Source: Nitrospirota bacterium (lineage in GTDB: Bacteria > Nitrospirota > 9FT-COMBO-42-15 > HDB-SIOI813). Taken from it: a stretch of DNA of 32,298 bases. The stretch is from positions 1 to 32,298 of the forward strand of contig JACRGV010000012.1 of NCBI GenBank assembly GCA_016212215.1. Reading direction: 5' to 3'. Below the pieces are notes generated by a model. That model was not told where the DNA came from. It saw only the letters and a program-made list of their open reading frames with translations, and searched no databases. The position numbers and the translations under genes were made by a program. Shown piece after piece: positions 1 to 7,153 of this stretch (its first letter is position 1; every line of letters starts with the position of its first letter).

Positions 1-76
1 GGGTTGAGAAAGACTTTTGTAATTTAACTATTGGGGGCGGCGAAATAAATTGTTTCATTCGAAAATCTCCATAGCT

Positions 77-155
77 CACCCTCCCCCTAACCCCCTCCCG
101 TCAAGGGAGGGGGAATCTTCGGCAATCTTTCATATCTCCCCCCCTTGCGGTAGGG
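77..155. repeat. GC-rich palindromic repeat, family A (1), plus degenerate second copy
   Basis: Positions 77-117 hold a C-rich arm, a CTCCCGTCAAGGGAGG core and a G-rich arm; 136-155 is a partial relative. The same family occurs at about a dozen places in this window. The remainder of 1-242 holds no gene I can support. The repeat lies just downstream of the glycan operon and may help end its transcript, but no clean T-run follows. Confidence 0.75.
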
Positions 156-242
156 TGCCTCATTTTCATCATCCTTTGTTAGCCGGAGGCTCATGACGGT
201 TCGCCCTGCTATCCTCCAGAATTTTGTATGGTGTCACCGGAA

Positions 243-1103
243 TTAGTATCTATACTTTTTTGTAAAATGATTACCCTTGAACAGCCATATAGGCCTGATA
301 ACAGGGTAAAGGAAAGCGGATAAACTTGTTATCTTTCTTGTAAAGGTTCCTACTAACAAAATAATAAATTTTCTCAAAGACAGGATATCTATTATCATAT
401 CAACAAAGGAATATCCGACATCCACATATCTCCAGCCAAGCCCCTCGTTTTCACATCGTTTTATCAAGGAATTCATGTTGTAGCTATGGCCATGATATGC
501 CTGCGCCTCTTCAACATACACAATCTTATAACCCTTTTTATGTAATATAATCTGTAATGATTTATCCTCACTCATAGGAGTATTCCCAAATTTACACTCC
601 ATCCACACATTTCTTCTTATTGCCATATTTGTACATCCTAATCCTATTCCATATTCGCGGACCCATTTCCTTATTTCTCTCGTGAAATAAAAATGACCTG
701 CCTTTTCCCAAAAGAAAATATCTTTTTTTGCCGGTACCACATCCTGCCCCTGAACTACTGAAATATCAGGGGACACAAAGGGTTCCGTCAAATAATAAAG
801 CCATTTCTCATTACATGGAATAACATCCTGAGATAATGTAACAATAATTTCTCCGCCAGCTTTAGAGAAACCAAAATCACGGGCAGGGCCGAAACTAAAA
901 TCTTCCGGCTTCAATTGATATAATCCGATTGGATATTTCCTGATAACATCTAAAGTAGAATCCGTAGAACCGGAGTCAATACAAATTACCTCAAACTTTT
1001 TATCTATCTTCTGCTCAAATACACTCCCCAAAGAATCCTTAAATAACTCTCCTCCATTCTTTGTAAGATATACAATTGAAATATCAATACCTTTATCGTT
1101 CAC
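243..1103 (-). CDS. Family 2 glycosyltransferase
   Basis: Probable GT-A fold glycosyltransferase transferring a sugar from a nucleotide donor during surface-glycan synthesis. The N-terminus has the typical ISIVYLTKNGG strand, then the CIDSGSTDST nucleotide-binding motif near residues 41-50 and a TLSQDVIP segment near 89-96 where GT2 enzymes carry the metal-binding acidic residues; this SQD form is common in rhamnosyltransferase-like members. The C-terminal hydrophobic stretch near residues 235-265 could associate with the membrane. The start is GTG, overlapping the stop of the upstream methyltransferase (GTGA), which argues for translational coupling. At 286 residues it is a usual length. It is the last gene of the wzm-wzt cluster. 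Acceptor and sugar cannot be predicted. Confidence 0.88.
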   Translation of the reverse strand: MNDKGIDISIVYLTKNGGELFKDSLGSVFEQKIDKKFEVICIDSGSTDSTLDVIRKYPIGLYQLKPEDFSFGPARDFGFSKAGGEIIVTLSQDVIPCNEKWLYYLTEPFVSPDISVVQGQDVVPAKKDIFFWEKAGHFYFTREIRKWVREYGIGLGCTNMAIRRNVWMECKFGNTPMSEDKSLQIILHKKGYKIVYVEEAQAYHGHSYNMNSLIKRCENEGLGWRYVDVGYSFVDMIIDILSLRKFIILLVGTFTRKITSLSAFLYPVIRPIWLFKGNHFTKKYRY

Positions 1104-1906
1104 TCTTTAATCCAGAATCCTTGCATGATGTACCCGTCATAAGGAGCAATAATACTGCCGATAATCCTTTCTAATTCAAGGACAAAGCGGTAAATATATC
1201 TACTATTTTCCATTCGCGGGATGTGATCATAAGTATATAATCTCAATTGCCTTAACATAGCCTGCTCACACCGGCGTGTGAATGTATGCGGATTGATATC
1301 CTCCGTTCCCTCCGGTTCATTGGGAACTTCACTCTGAACAGGAACAATAGTAGTCTTGTCCTTAGAAAACGACGTTATTTTATTATAAAGACGTACAGGA
1401 AGTCTTAAGCATTGCCACATCCTTAACAACTGATTGTTATGTTTATATAGTGCATTATTCTCACCCAAAACAGCCAAGAGACCTCCCTTTCTCAACACCC
1501 TCCCAACCTCATCAATTGTTGACTCTATATCTGCAAAATGGTGCCATACCCCATTAGTGACTACCAGATCAAATACACCACTACCGAATGGTAAAACAGC
1601 AACATCCCCTTTTATGAACATATTTTGGGGAGACCGTTTTTTTGCAATTTGAAGCATTGACATTGAAATATCATATCCGACAACGATGTTACCGAAGCAA
1701 TCTAATTCCACAGTGGTTTTACCGGTGCCGCATCCCAAATCAAGAATTCTTTTTAATGTTTGAGATTTGAGAACTTTCCTTAGGTTTTTTAAATTCCACT
1801 TGTCAACTACTTTTGCAGAAATCGGATTGACCCAGAAATCATCATAATTACCGGCATGTTCGTCGTACCAATCCTTTTGTTCTTTAGATTGTGAATCAAG
1901 GCTCAT
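1100..1906 (-). CDS. Class I SAM-dependent methyltransferase (methyltransf_11 type)
   Basis: Motif I is ILDLGCGTG (about residues 54-62 from the chosen start), followed by VVGYDIS (motif II acidic residue) and FDLVVTNGVWHHF (motifs III/IV), so a Rossmann-fold SAM methyltransferase is secure. I chose the ATG at 1906, one base after the TAA of the preceding methyltransferase; a TTG at 1930 would add eight residues inside that gene and seems less likely. About 268 residues. It sits between another methyltransferase and a glycosyltransferase in a glycan export operon, so O-methylation of a sugar or of a nucleotide-sugar or lipid intermediate is likely, but the substrate is unknown. Confidence 0.85.
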   Translation of the reverse strand: MSLDSQSKEQKDWYDEHAGNYDDFWVNPISAKVVDKWNLKNLRKVLKSQTLKRILDLGCGTGKTTVELDCFGNIVVGYDISMSMLQIAKKRSPQNMFIKGDVAVLPFGSGVFDLVVTNGVWHHFADIESTIDEVGRVLRKGGLLAVLGENNALYKHNNQLLRMWQCLRLPVRLYNKITSFSKDKTTIVPVQSEVPNEPEGTEDINPHTFTRRCEQAMLRQLRLYTYDHIPRMENSRYIYRFVLELERIIGSIIAPYDGYIMQGFWIKE

Positions 1907-1907
1907 T

Positions 1908-2621
1908 TTACTGTCCGTCAAATTGAACAACGAATATACTCCTGTAACATTTGCCCATGTTCAACCATCTCCTTATGCTGCAAAGAACCATAGTATAGTG
2001 ATAAATGGTGTTATAGTTATTGATCCAGAGAAACATCAAGAGATTCCGTAAAAGGATATTAACATTATTGGATTTAGAGATTTTGACTCTACGTCCCATA
2101 TTCTTCGCAGCTTCCATAATTCTTTCTTCCACAAACGCCTTATCCGGTAAACCATATTCTAAATGCTCTTCAAAGAAATGGAATGATGTTCCCTTTTTTG
2201 ACATATAATATTGATGATATTTTCTGTCATGTGCCTCAGCATAGGGGCCTGAGGGAAAGGCTATATATACTTTCTTTATAGCTACCCTAAGCAGCTCCCT
2301 TATGACATTCATCCTTAACAAAGGCGGGATATGTTCAAGCATGTCTACTGCTATCACAATATCAAATGTCTTGTCTTTAAACGGGAGAGTTTGGGCATTA
2401 GATGAAACCATGAGTACCTGATCATTTCTGATAGAGTCAAAACTCACATCCACTGCATATATCTTCTCTCCAAGGTAGGGATAAATACCTAAGCCTCCGG
2501 CACCTATTTCAAGGATTTTATTCTTTTGACCGGAACTACGGATGTCATCAACTATTGGAAGATACCGTAAAGCACTATCTGTATGCTGATATTTTAACAG
2601 CCCCTTCCCGCAAGGCTTCAT
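1908..2621 (-). CDS. Class I SAM-dependent methyltransferase
   Basis: The SAM-binding motif ILEIGAGGLGIYPYL appears near residues 36-50, followed by YAVDVS and FDIVIAVDMLEHIPP, the classic methyltransf_11 pattern. Its ATG overlaps the TGA of the phosphodiesterase gene (ATGA), and its TAA is one base before the next methyltransferase start, so these genes are translated as one unit. It is 237 residues long. A hydrophobic, aromatic-rich C-terminal segment (about residues 190-222) suggests membrane proximity. The context is modification of an exported polysaccharide; whether the target is sugar, phosphate or lipid is not visible. Confidence 0.85.
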   Translation of the reverse strand: MKPCGKGLLKYQHTDSALRYLPIVDDIRSSGQKNKILEIGAGGLGIYPYLGEKIYAVDVSFDSIRNDQVLMVSSNAQTLPFKDKTFDIVIAVDMLEHIPPLLRMNVIRELLRVAIKKVYIAFPSGPYAEAHDRKYHQYYMSKKGTSFHFFEEHLEYGLPDKAFVEERIMEAAKNMGRRVKISKSNNVNILLRNLLMFLWINNYNTIYHYTMVLCSIRRWLNMGKCYRSIFVVQFDGQ

Positions 2622-4261
2622 AAACTATCCAGATACCCGAGGCCCTTTAATTTCTCCACTATCTTATCCTTGTCCTCATCTGTATATATTTGTTCCTCAT
2701 TATTTTCAAGTTTATTCTCCTTTGTCCAGCTTTCCCGCTGTATAATTCTGGATTTTTTATATTCCTCAACAAATATCTCTTCAAGAACACGGCCTTCCAT
2801 GTAATCAGGAATGGGAACTCCCATCATATAAAGGATAGTCGGTGCAATATCATACACTCCTGCCCCTGTTATTTGCCCTGCCTTTATATCCAGGCCATTC
2901 GCAATAAATATCCCGTTTCTCCGGTGTTTTCCCATAACAGATTTCTGCAGAGGTAAGAATACAGGACCAGACGGGTCGTTAACATCCTCACTGCAATCGT
3001 ATTCATAATTAGAGGTCTCAAAGACTATGTCCGGAGCTTTTTGCATGTAATCGCCGCTATATATATCTTCTCTGCGATACGCTTTTTGTATGACCCTCTT
3101 TCCATTTTCTGAGTCAGTAAGTTTGAGAAGCCGCTGAATAATATCTTCACGGAGGTTCTCATACTCACTATCCTTTACAATACCTGCAGGAAAACGGCCC
3201 TCGGTATTAATATAAATTCCCATTTCCGTTTCATTGCCGGCAAATGCCTTGGTATCCGACCAATTGATCTGAGCAAGCGAATAGTTTTTCCAGCCTTTCC
3301 ATCTCTCAAAAAAATGTTCCGGTTCTTCTATCTTATCCTGATGGCCGGCCCCCTTATGTTTATATATGCCTTTAAGTTTACGAATCAATGATGTAGTAGA
3401 TTTACCTTTTATTAGGGAAAGAAAACCTTCCTGATAAAGCCAGCGATTAAACATAATCTTTTTATATGTCGGTCCAAAGCCATGGTCTGAAACCAGAATA
3501 ACAGCGGTATCTTCCGGTACTATAGATATAAGTTCCTGAATGGTGTTATCTATTATCTTGTAAAACTCCAAAATGATATTATCTTTTGAAAAGTCTATAG
3601 GATCTCCAAGAACATCCCATACCCAGTGTTGCACCCTGTCAATCCCAACAAATACACAATAAAACAGATCCCATTCTTCGGTTGTAAGAAGATACCTGAT
3701 GGCTTTTTTTCTTAGTTCAGTTACATCATTAAGGTTACGGAGCATTTCATCTTCATTGCTATAACCCATTATATTATAATCAATCCTATAACCCCCGATA
3801 TTCTGAAATAGCTTAGGCTTTAAATCTCTTGGAAAGATAAATTCACATTCCTCGTCAGGAGCTAACATCCCTGATATTACAAATCCATTCAGAGGCTTCG
3901 GAGGATAGGTCATCGGGACATTAACAAGGCCTGTACGATAACCTTGTTTAGATAATAACTCAGGAAAGGTGGGAATCTGGATATCGCGTGAACTTACAAG
4001 TTCTCTGCTGTAAGAATTGACCTTGTGCTTTGTAAAGTCAAAAAGCCCGTGCTTGCCGGGGTTTGTACCGGTGAAGATTGATGACCATGCAGGGGCAGTA
4101 ACAGGTGGAATTGTAGAAGCCAATTCACCATAATTTCCCTTAGACATTAATTTTGAAATAGTAGGTAATTTACCGAGTTCCGCCCATGGCTTAATTAAGT
4201 CAAAGGTAGCGCCGTCAAGACCGATAATGAAAACTTTTTTCTTTGAATTATAGTTATTCAT
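2618..4261 (-). CDS. Alkaline phosphatase superfamily phosphodiesterase (type I phosphodiesterase/nucleotide pyrophosphatase-like)
   Basis: The protein opens with FIIGLDGATFDLIKPW, where Asp16 is the expected first metal ligand. The segment IPPVTAPAWSSIFTG follows (Thr55 is the likely nucleophile), and VSDHGFGP near residue 258 supplies further metal ligands; this order is diagnostic of the PDE/NPP branch of the superfamily. There is no signal peptide, so the protein is probably cytoplasmic. At 547 residues it matches family members often found in glycan gene clusters. It is 27 bp downstream of the Wzt-like ATPase gene and overlaps the next methyltransferase by 4 bp. The substrate is unknown; hydrolysis of, or transfer from, a phosphodiester-linked intermediate of the exported glycan is an inference from context. 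Confidence 0.85.
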   Translation of the reverse strand: MNNYNSKKKVFIIGLDGATFDLIKPWAELGKLPTISKLMSKGNYGELASTIPPVTAPAWSSIFTGTNPGKHGLFDFTKHKVNSYSRELVSSRDIQIPTFPELLSKQGYRTGLVNVPMTYPPKPLNGFVISGMLAPDEECEFIFPRDLKPKLFQNIGGYRIDYNIMGYSNEDEMLRNLNDVTELRKKAIRYLLTTEEWDLFYCVFVGIDRVQHWVWDVLGDPIDFSKDNIILEFYKIIDNTIQELISIVPEDTAVILVSDHGFGPTYKKIMFNRWLYQEGFLSLIKGKSTTSLIRKLKGIYKHKGAGHQDKIEEPEHFFERWKGWKNYSLAQINWSDTKAFAGNETEMGIYINTEGRFPAGIVKDSEYENLREDIIQRLLKLTDSENGKRVIQKAYRREDIYSGDYMQKAPDIVFETSNYEYDCSEDVNDPSGPVFLPLQKSVMGKHRRNGIFIANGLDIKAGQITGAGVYDIAPTILYMMGVPIPDYMEGRVLEEIFVEEYKKSRIIQRESWTKENKLENNEEQIYTDEDKDKIVEKLKGLGYLDSL

Positions 4262-4288
4262 GTGCCATATAATTTCTATTTCTGGATA

Positions 4289-5539
4289 TCATCCTTGAAT
4301 CTTTCCTTTATTACCTGTAACAGTGGTTTCTTTATATAATAGTTTATCATTAAAGTCCCAATGGCCTATAAACTGAACAGGGGCAAGACCAATAAATTCT
4401 CCAGTTACATTAATCTTTTTCACTGTGTAATGGTGTGCGAGGATATGTTGTTTGGTTTCATCAAACACTACTACTGACAGAAAGTACCCACCTGGATTAA
4501 GCTGAAATGAATCTAAATTTACTTTTATATTCATCTTTTCTCCTGAATTATAAATAGGGACTTTCCCATATAGAGAATTTATCTGGGCAACAATTTGCAT
4601 TTCTAAATTTGAGAAGCTGATAATTATAATAGGATATTTTATCTCAAGAGAAATCATAAGTTCAAGATTAATAGATATGTCATCTCCAAAGCAAATCTGA
4701 CTGACATCTTTCTTGCTTTTGCTTTCTATCATTATTTTATATATCTTTGCCTTCCCATTTCCTGATATTATCCCATTTTGAGACTCAAACATTGAAAAAT
4801 AATGATTTATCCCATTAGAAACATCCTTCCCTTGAAAATCTACACTTCCCTTATTCATTACACATACATCACTGCATATCCGCGCAACCTGCGGCAAATT
4901 GTGAGACACCAATATAACAGCGGCATGCTTGATTATCTTTGCTATTGCATTAAAACATTTTACTGTAAATCCTACATCGCCTACAGCCAAGACCTCATCT
5001 ATCAACAAGACATCCGGCTCCATCTGTGCGGCGATAGCAAATCCAAGCCGGACGTTCATGCCGGTGCTATAATGCTTTACAGGGGTATCTATGAAGTCTC
5101 CAAGTCCCGAGAACTCAACAATTTCATCAAACTTTTTTTCTACCTCTTTCCTGCTGAATCCGAGGATAGATCCGTTAATGTAAATATTTTCTCTTCCTGT
5201 CAGCATGGGATGGAAACCGGCAGTAACTTCAATCAGTGCGCCTATTCTGCCATTAATCTCTATTCTGCCTTTATCAGGAGAGATTATTCCGTTGAGTAAT
5301 TTAAGAAGTGTTGATTTGCCGGCGCCATTCGGACCAATCAGGCCGAGGCACTCTCCACGCCGAACCTCAAATGAGACATCATCTACTGACCAGAATTCTC
5401 CTGGCCTGAGCCTGTTTGTATCAGGTTCAATCCCTAACATATTTTTGGTCACATCCTGAATCCCATATAACATGGAACGGTTCAGTGTCTTACAGAATTT
5501 CTTTGAAACGCCTTCTACTCTGACAAGTACATCTGACAT
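4289..5539 (-). CDS. wzt: Polysaccharide/O-antigen ABC exporter ATPase with C-terminal domain (Wzt-like)
   Basis: The nucleotide-binding domain covers about residues 1-245: Walker A GPNGAGKST (69-77), signature YSTGM (157-161), Walker B VLLIDE (177-182) and switch His213. It is of the CPR/TagH/KpsT type that exports polysaccharides. A further 170 residues (about 250-416) form a beta-rich extension like the Wzt C-terminal carbohydrate-binding domain, which in known O-antigen systems recognises a modified, chain-terminating non-reducing end. Methyltransferases in the same operon fit that logic. The permease gene lies 87 bp upstream, separated by a copy of the dispersed repeat. The gene symbol is by role; the true sugar is unknown. 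Confidence 0.9.
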   Translation of the reverse strand: MSDVLVRVEGVSKKFCKTLNRSMLYGIQDVTKNMLGIEPDTNRLRPGEFWSVDDVSFEVRRGECLGLIGPNGAGKSTLLKLLNGIISPDKGRIEINGRIGALIEVTAGFHPMLTGRENIYINGSILGFSRKEVEKKFDEIVEFSGLGDFIDTPVKHYSTGMNVRLGFAIAAQMEPDVLLIDEVLAVGDVGFTVKCFNAIAKIIKHAAVILVSHNLPQVARICSDVCVMNKGSVDFQGKDVSNGINHYFSMFESQNGIISGNGKAKIYKIMIESKSKKDVSQICFGDDISINLELMISLEIKYPIIIISFSNLEMQIVAQINSLYGKVPIYNSGEKMNIKVNLDSFQLNPGGYFLSVVVFDETKQHILAHHYTVKKINVTGEFIGLAPVQFIGHWDFNDKLLYKETTVTGNKGKIQG

Positions 5540-5559
5540 TTGATAACTCCCATAGAATA

Positions 5560-5590
5560 ACCCCCACCCTAACCCTCAATGGGGAGGGAA
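5560..5590. repeat. GC-rich palindromic repeat, family A (2), between permease and ATPase genes
   Basis: A shortened copy (CCCCCACCCTAACCCT followed by AATGGGGAGGG) lies in the 87-bp gap between the Wzm-like and Wzt-like genes, so it would be transcribed within the operon. Confidence 0.7.
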
Positions 5591-5626
5591 TATTATTACC
5601 CACTCAATATGAGCAAGAACTGTTTT

Positions 5627-6475
5627 TTATGCCTGCTCTGCAATTTTTGGTTCTACGAGGTGAAAGCTTCTCCATCCGACCATGAAGATGAGGATACTAA
5701 ATATTATTGATGTAACATAACTTGCCGGATCGGTAATGTGGCCGACTGTTGCAAGGTCACGGCTTGTGTTGAGAAAGGCGCTCACGGGATTGACATAGTT
5801 GATCCAGAATGACATGGGCCAGCTTACCGGAGGAGGATAAACAACAGGCGTTGCAAACATACCTATGCTTAAAATAATTCCAATGACACTGCTGATATCA
5901 CGCATTACTGCATTCAATAATGAGAGGAAGAATCCAAGTCCTGCAACTAACAACAATAGCGGCAATAGAGCAACAGGAATCAGGAGGATAGATACATTTG
6001 GAATAAACCCAACCCAGATAAAAATAATAACTAATAATGGTATCCGGAGTAAAAACTCAAAGATCGTCTGTCCCAGCTTTGAAAGGACAAGTACCTCTCT
6101 TGGAAAGTTGATCTTTGTTAAAAGGGAGCCTGCCTCTGCAAGGCTGTTGGTGGTTGTTGTTATGCCGTGTTGAAACAACAGCCAGACCATCTGCCCGAAA
6201 AATACAAAGGCCGGATAAGGCATATAGGTATTTTTAATCGGAAGGATGTTCATCCCTTTGATCCAGACAAAGGCAAACATCATGGCCAGAGGTGTGAGAA
6301 AGGACCAGAGGATTCCGAGAAAAGACTGCTTATATTTTGCTGATATGTCACGGAGGATGAGCCTCCAGATTAGCTCGCGGGATTCTATGAGTTCACGGAA
6401 CATTAGCGGCCAGATACGGATTCCGGCTTTCATAATGTGGTTGGGTTCGTAGATGGTGATGTGGTTGTTTTTCAT
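5627..6475 (-). CDS. wzm: ABC-2 type polysaccharide export permease (Wzm-like)
   Basis: A 282-residue integral membrane protein with a cytoplasmic N-terminus carrying RELIWRLILRDISAKYKQS, the amphipathic coupling motif seen in Wzm/KpsM/TagG permeases. About six hydrophobic segments follow (near residues 55-75, 88-108, 135-160, 165-190, 195-215 and 255-275). It pairs with the downstream Wzt-like ATPase to flip a finished lipid-linked polysaccharide across the inner membrane. It is the first gene of a minus-strand operon that runs to about position 243. The ATG at 6475 is the only good start seen. Confidence 0.9.
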   Translation of the reverse strand: MKNNHITIYEPNHIMKAGIRIWPLMFRELIESRELIWRLILRDISAKYKQSFLGILWSFLTPLAMMFAFVWIKGMNILPIKNTYMPYPAFVFFGQMVWLLFQHGITTTTNSLAEAGSLLTKINFPREVLVLSKLGQTIFEFLLRIPLLVIIFIWVGFIPNVSILLIPVALLPLLLLVAGLGFFLSLLNAVMRDISSVIGIILSIGMFATPVVYPPPVSWPMSFWINYVNPVSAFLNTSRDLATVGHITDPASYVTSIIFSILIFMVGWRSFHLVEPKIAEQA

Positions 6476-6599
6476 GATTGGTCAAAGGCGTTCAATTTAT
6501 GAACGGTATGGTTGAAAGTAAACAGGCTGCCGCCATTCTATAAACATATTGATCAAATTGTTTTGACTAATGCTAAACTCCATACGGGGCATATTAGCA

Positions 6600-6644
6600 A
6601 CCCCATCCCCACCCTTGCCCTCCCCTTGAAGGGGAGGGAATCTT
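6600..6644. repeat. GC-rich palindromic repeat, family A (3)
   Basis: A near-consensus copy: CCCCATCCCCACCCTTGCCC, then the palindromic core CCCTCCCCTTGAAGGGGAGG and the trailing GAATCTT. It lies in the 233-bp gap between the glycan operon and the antitoxin-like gene; nothing else recognisable is in that gap. Confidence 0.8.
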
Positions 6645-6708
6645 GGATGGCACTACATTGTGACGTAAGTGTCTATCTGTGCTGCTGTTTAATATTTATT
6701 TTTCTGAG

Positions 6709-6912
6709 TTATTTTGTAATTGTTTCTACTATGGATATATCTTTTTTTATCCATTCATTTACTATTGTTGAAACATCTACACCTTTTCTCTTTGAGAATT
6801 CTCTAAGGACTTCCATCATATCAGGTTCAATGTAAATAGGTAGGTACAATACTGTATCTGAACTATAAAATTTACCTCCATCGCCTTTTGAAAAATCGTA
6901 TTCTTTCTTCAT
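6709..6912 (-). CDS. Antitoxin-like small protein (ribbon-helix-helix type), no adjacent toxin
   Basis: This 67-residue protein opens MKKEYDFSKGDGGKFYSSD, a pattern I know from small antitoxin-like or CopG-like proteins. The rest fits a ribbon-helix-helix layout: a strand (VLYLPIYI), a helix (EPDMMEVLREFSKRKGV) and a second helix (DVSTIVNEWIKKDI). Such proteins normally pair with a toxin next door, but neither flank has an ORF that could be one: the upstream side is a terminator and repeats, and the downstream side is a repeat. It may be a solitary antitoxin, a chromosomal transcription regulator, or the survivor of a lost pair. Confidence 0.6.
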   Translation of the reverse strand: MKKEYDFSKGDGGKFYSSDTVLYLPIYIEPDMMEVLREFSKRKGVDVSTIVNEWIKKDISIVETITK

Positions 6913-7004
6913 TTATTTTTCTCATGATACTGGTTTTATCATATTTTTTCCATTCTTCATATTAACCATGAGGTCGTTCAAAATATGAACATTGTACTAT
7001 AAAT

Positions 7005-7033
7005 AAAAACTGCCGGCAATAGCGGCAGTTTTT
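7005..7033. terminator. Bidirectional rho-independent terminator
   Basis: AAAAACTGCCG and CGGCAGTTTTT are exact inverted repeats around a 7-base loop, with A/T runs on both sides, so it can work on either strand. On the minus strand it is the natural end of the thrombospondin-repeat gene, whose stop codon lies about 120 bp upstream. Confidence 0.85.
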
Positions 7034-7043
7034 AGATTACTAT

Positions 7044-7118
7044 CACCCTCCCCCTGCCCCCTCCCGCCAAGGGAGGGGAATAATGAAGAGTACCCCTCTC
7101 CCGCAAGGGGAGAGGGGA
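7044..7118. repeat. GC-rich palindromic repeat, family A (4), two units
   Basis: The unit at 7044-7080 has a CCCTCCCGCCAAGGGAGGGG core; the one at 7091-7118 has a CCCCTCTCCCGCAAGGGGAG core. Both lie between the end of the thrombospondin-repeat gene and its terminator, so they would be in the 3' untranslated region. Confidence 0.75.
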
Positions 7119-7153
7119 TTGTTTTGTCAGGGGATAAACATTTATCAATACAG

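Noticed and set aside
192-202. CATGACGGTTC occurring three times (192-202, 13385-13395, 21106-21116)
   Set aside because: Only 11 bp is shared. With both strands of 32 kb a few triplicated 11-mers are expected by chance; one copy is just the ribosome-site and start-codon area of the PEP-CTERM gene.
4802-5459. Plus-strand open frames opposite the Wzt-like ATPase
   Set aside because: They are antisense shadows of a clearly coding ABC ATPase; the translations show no domain and no ribosome sites.
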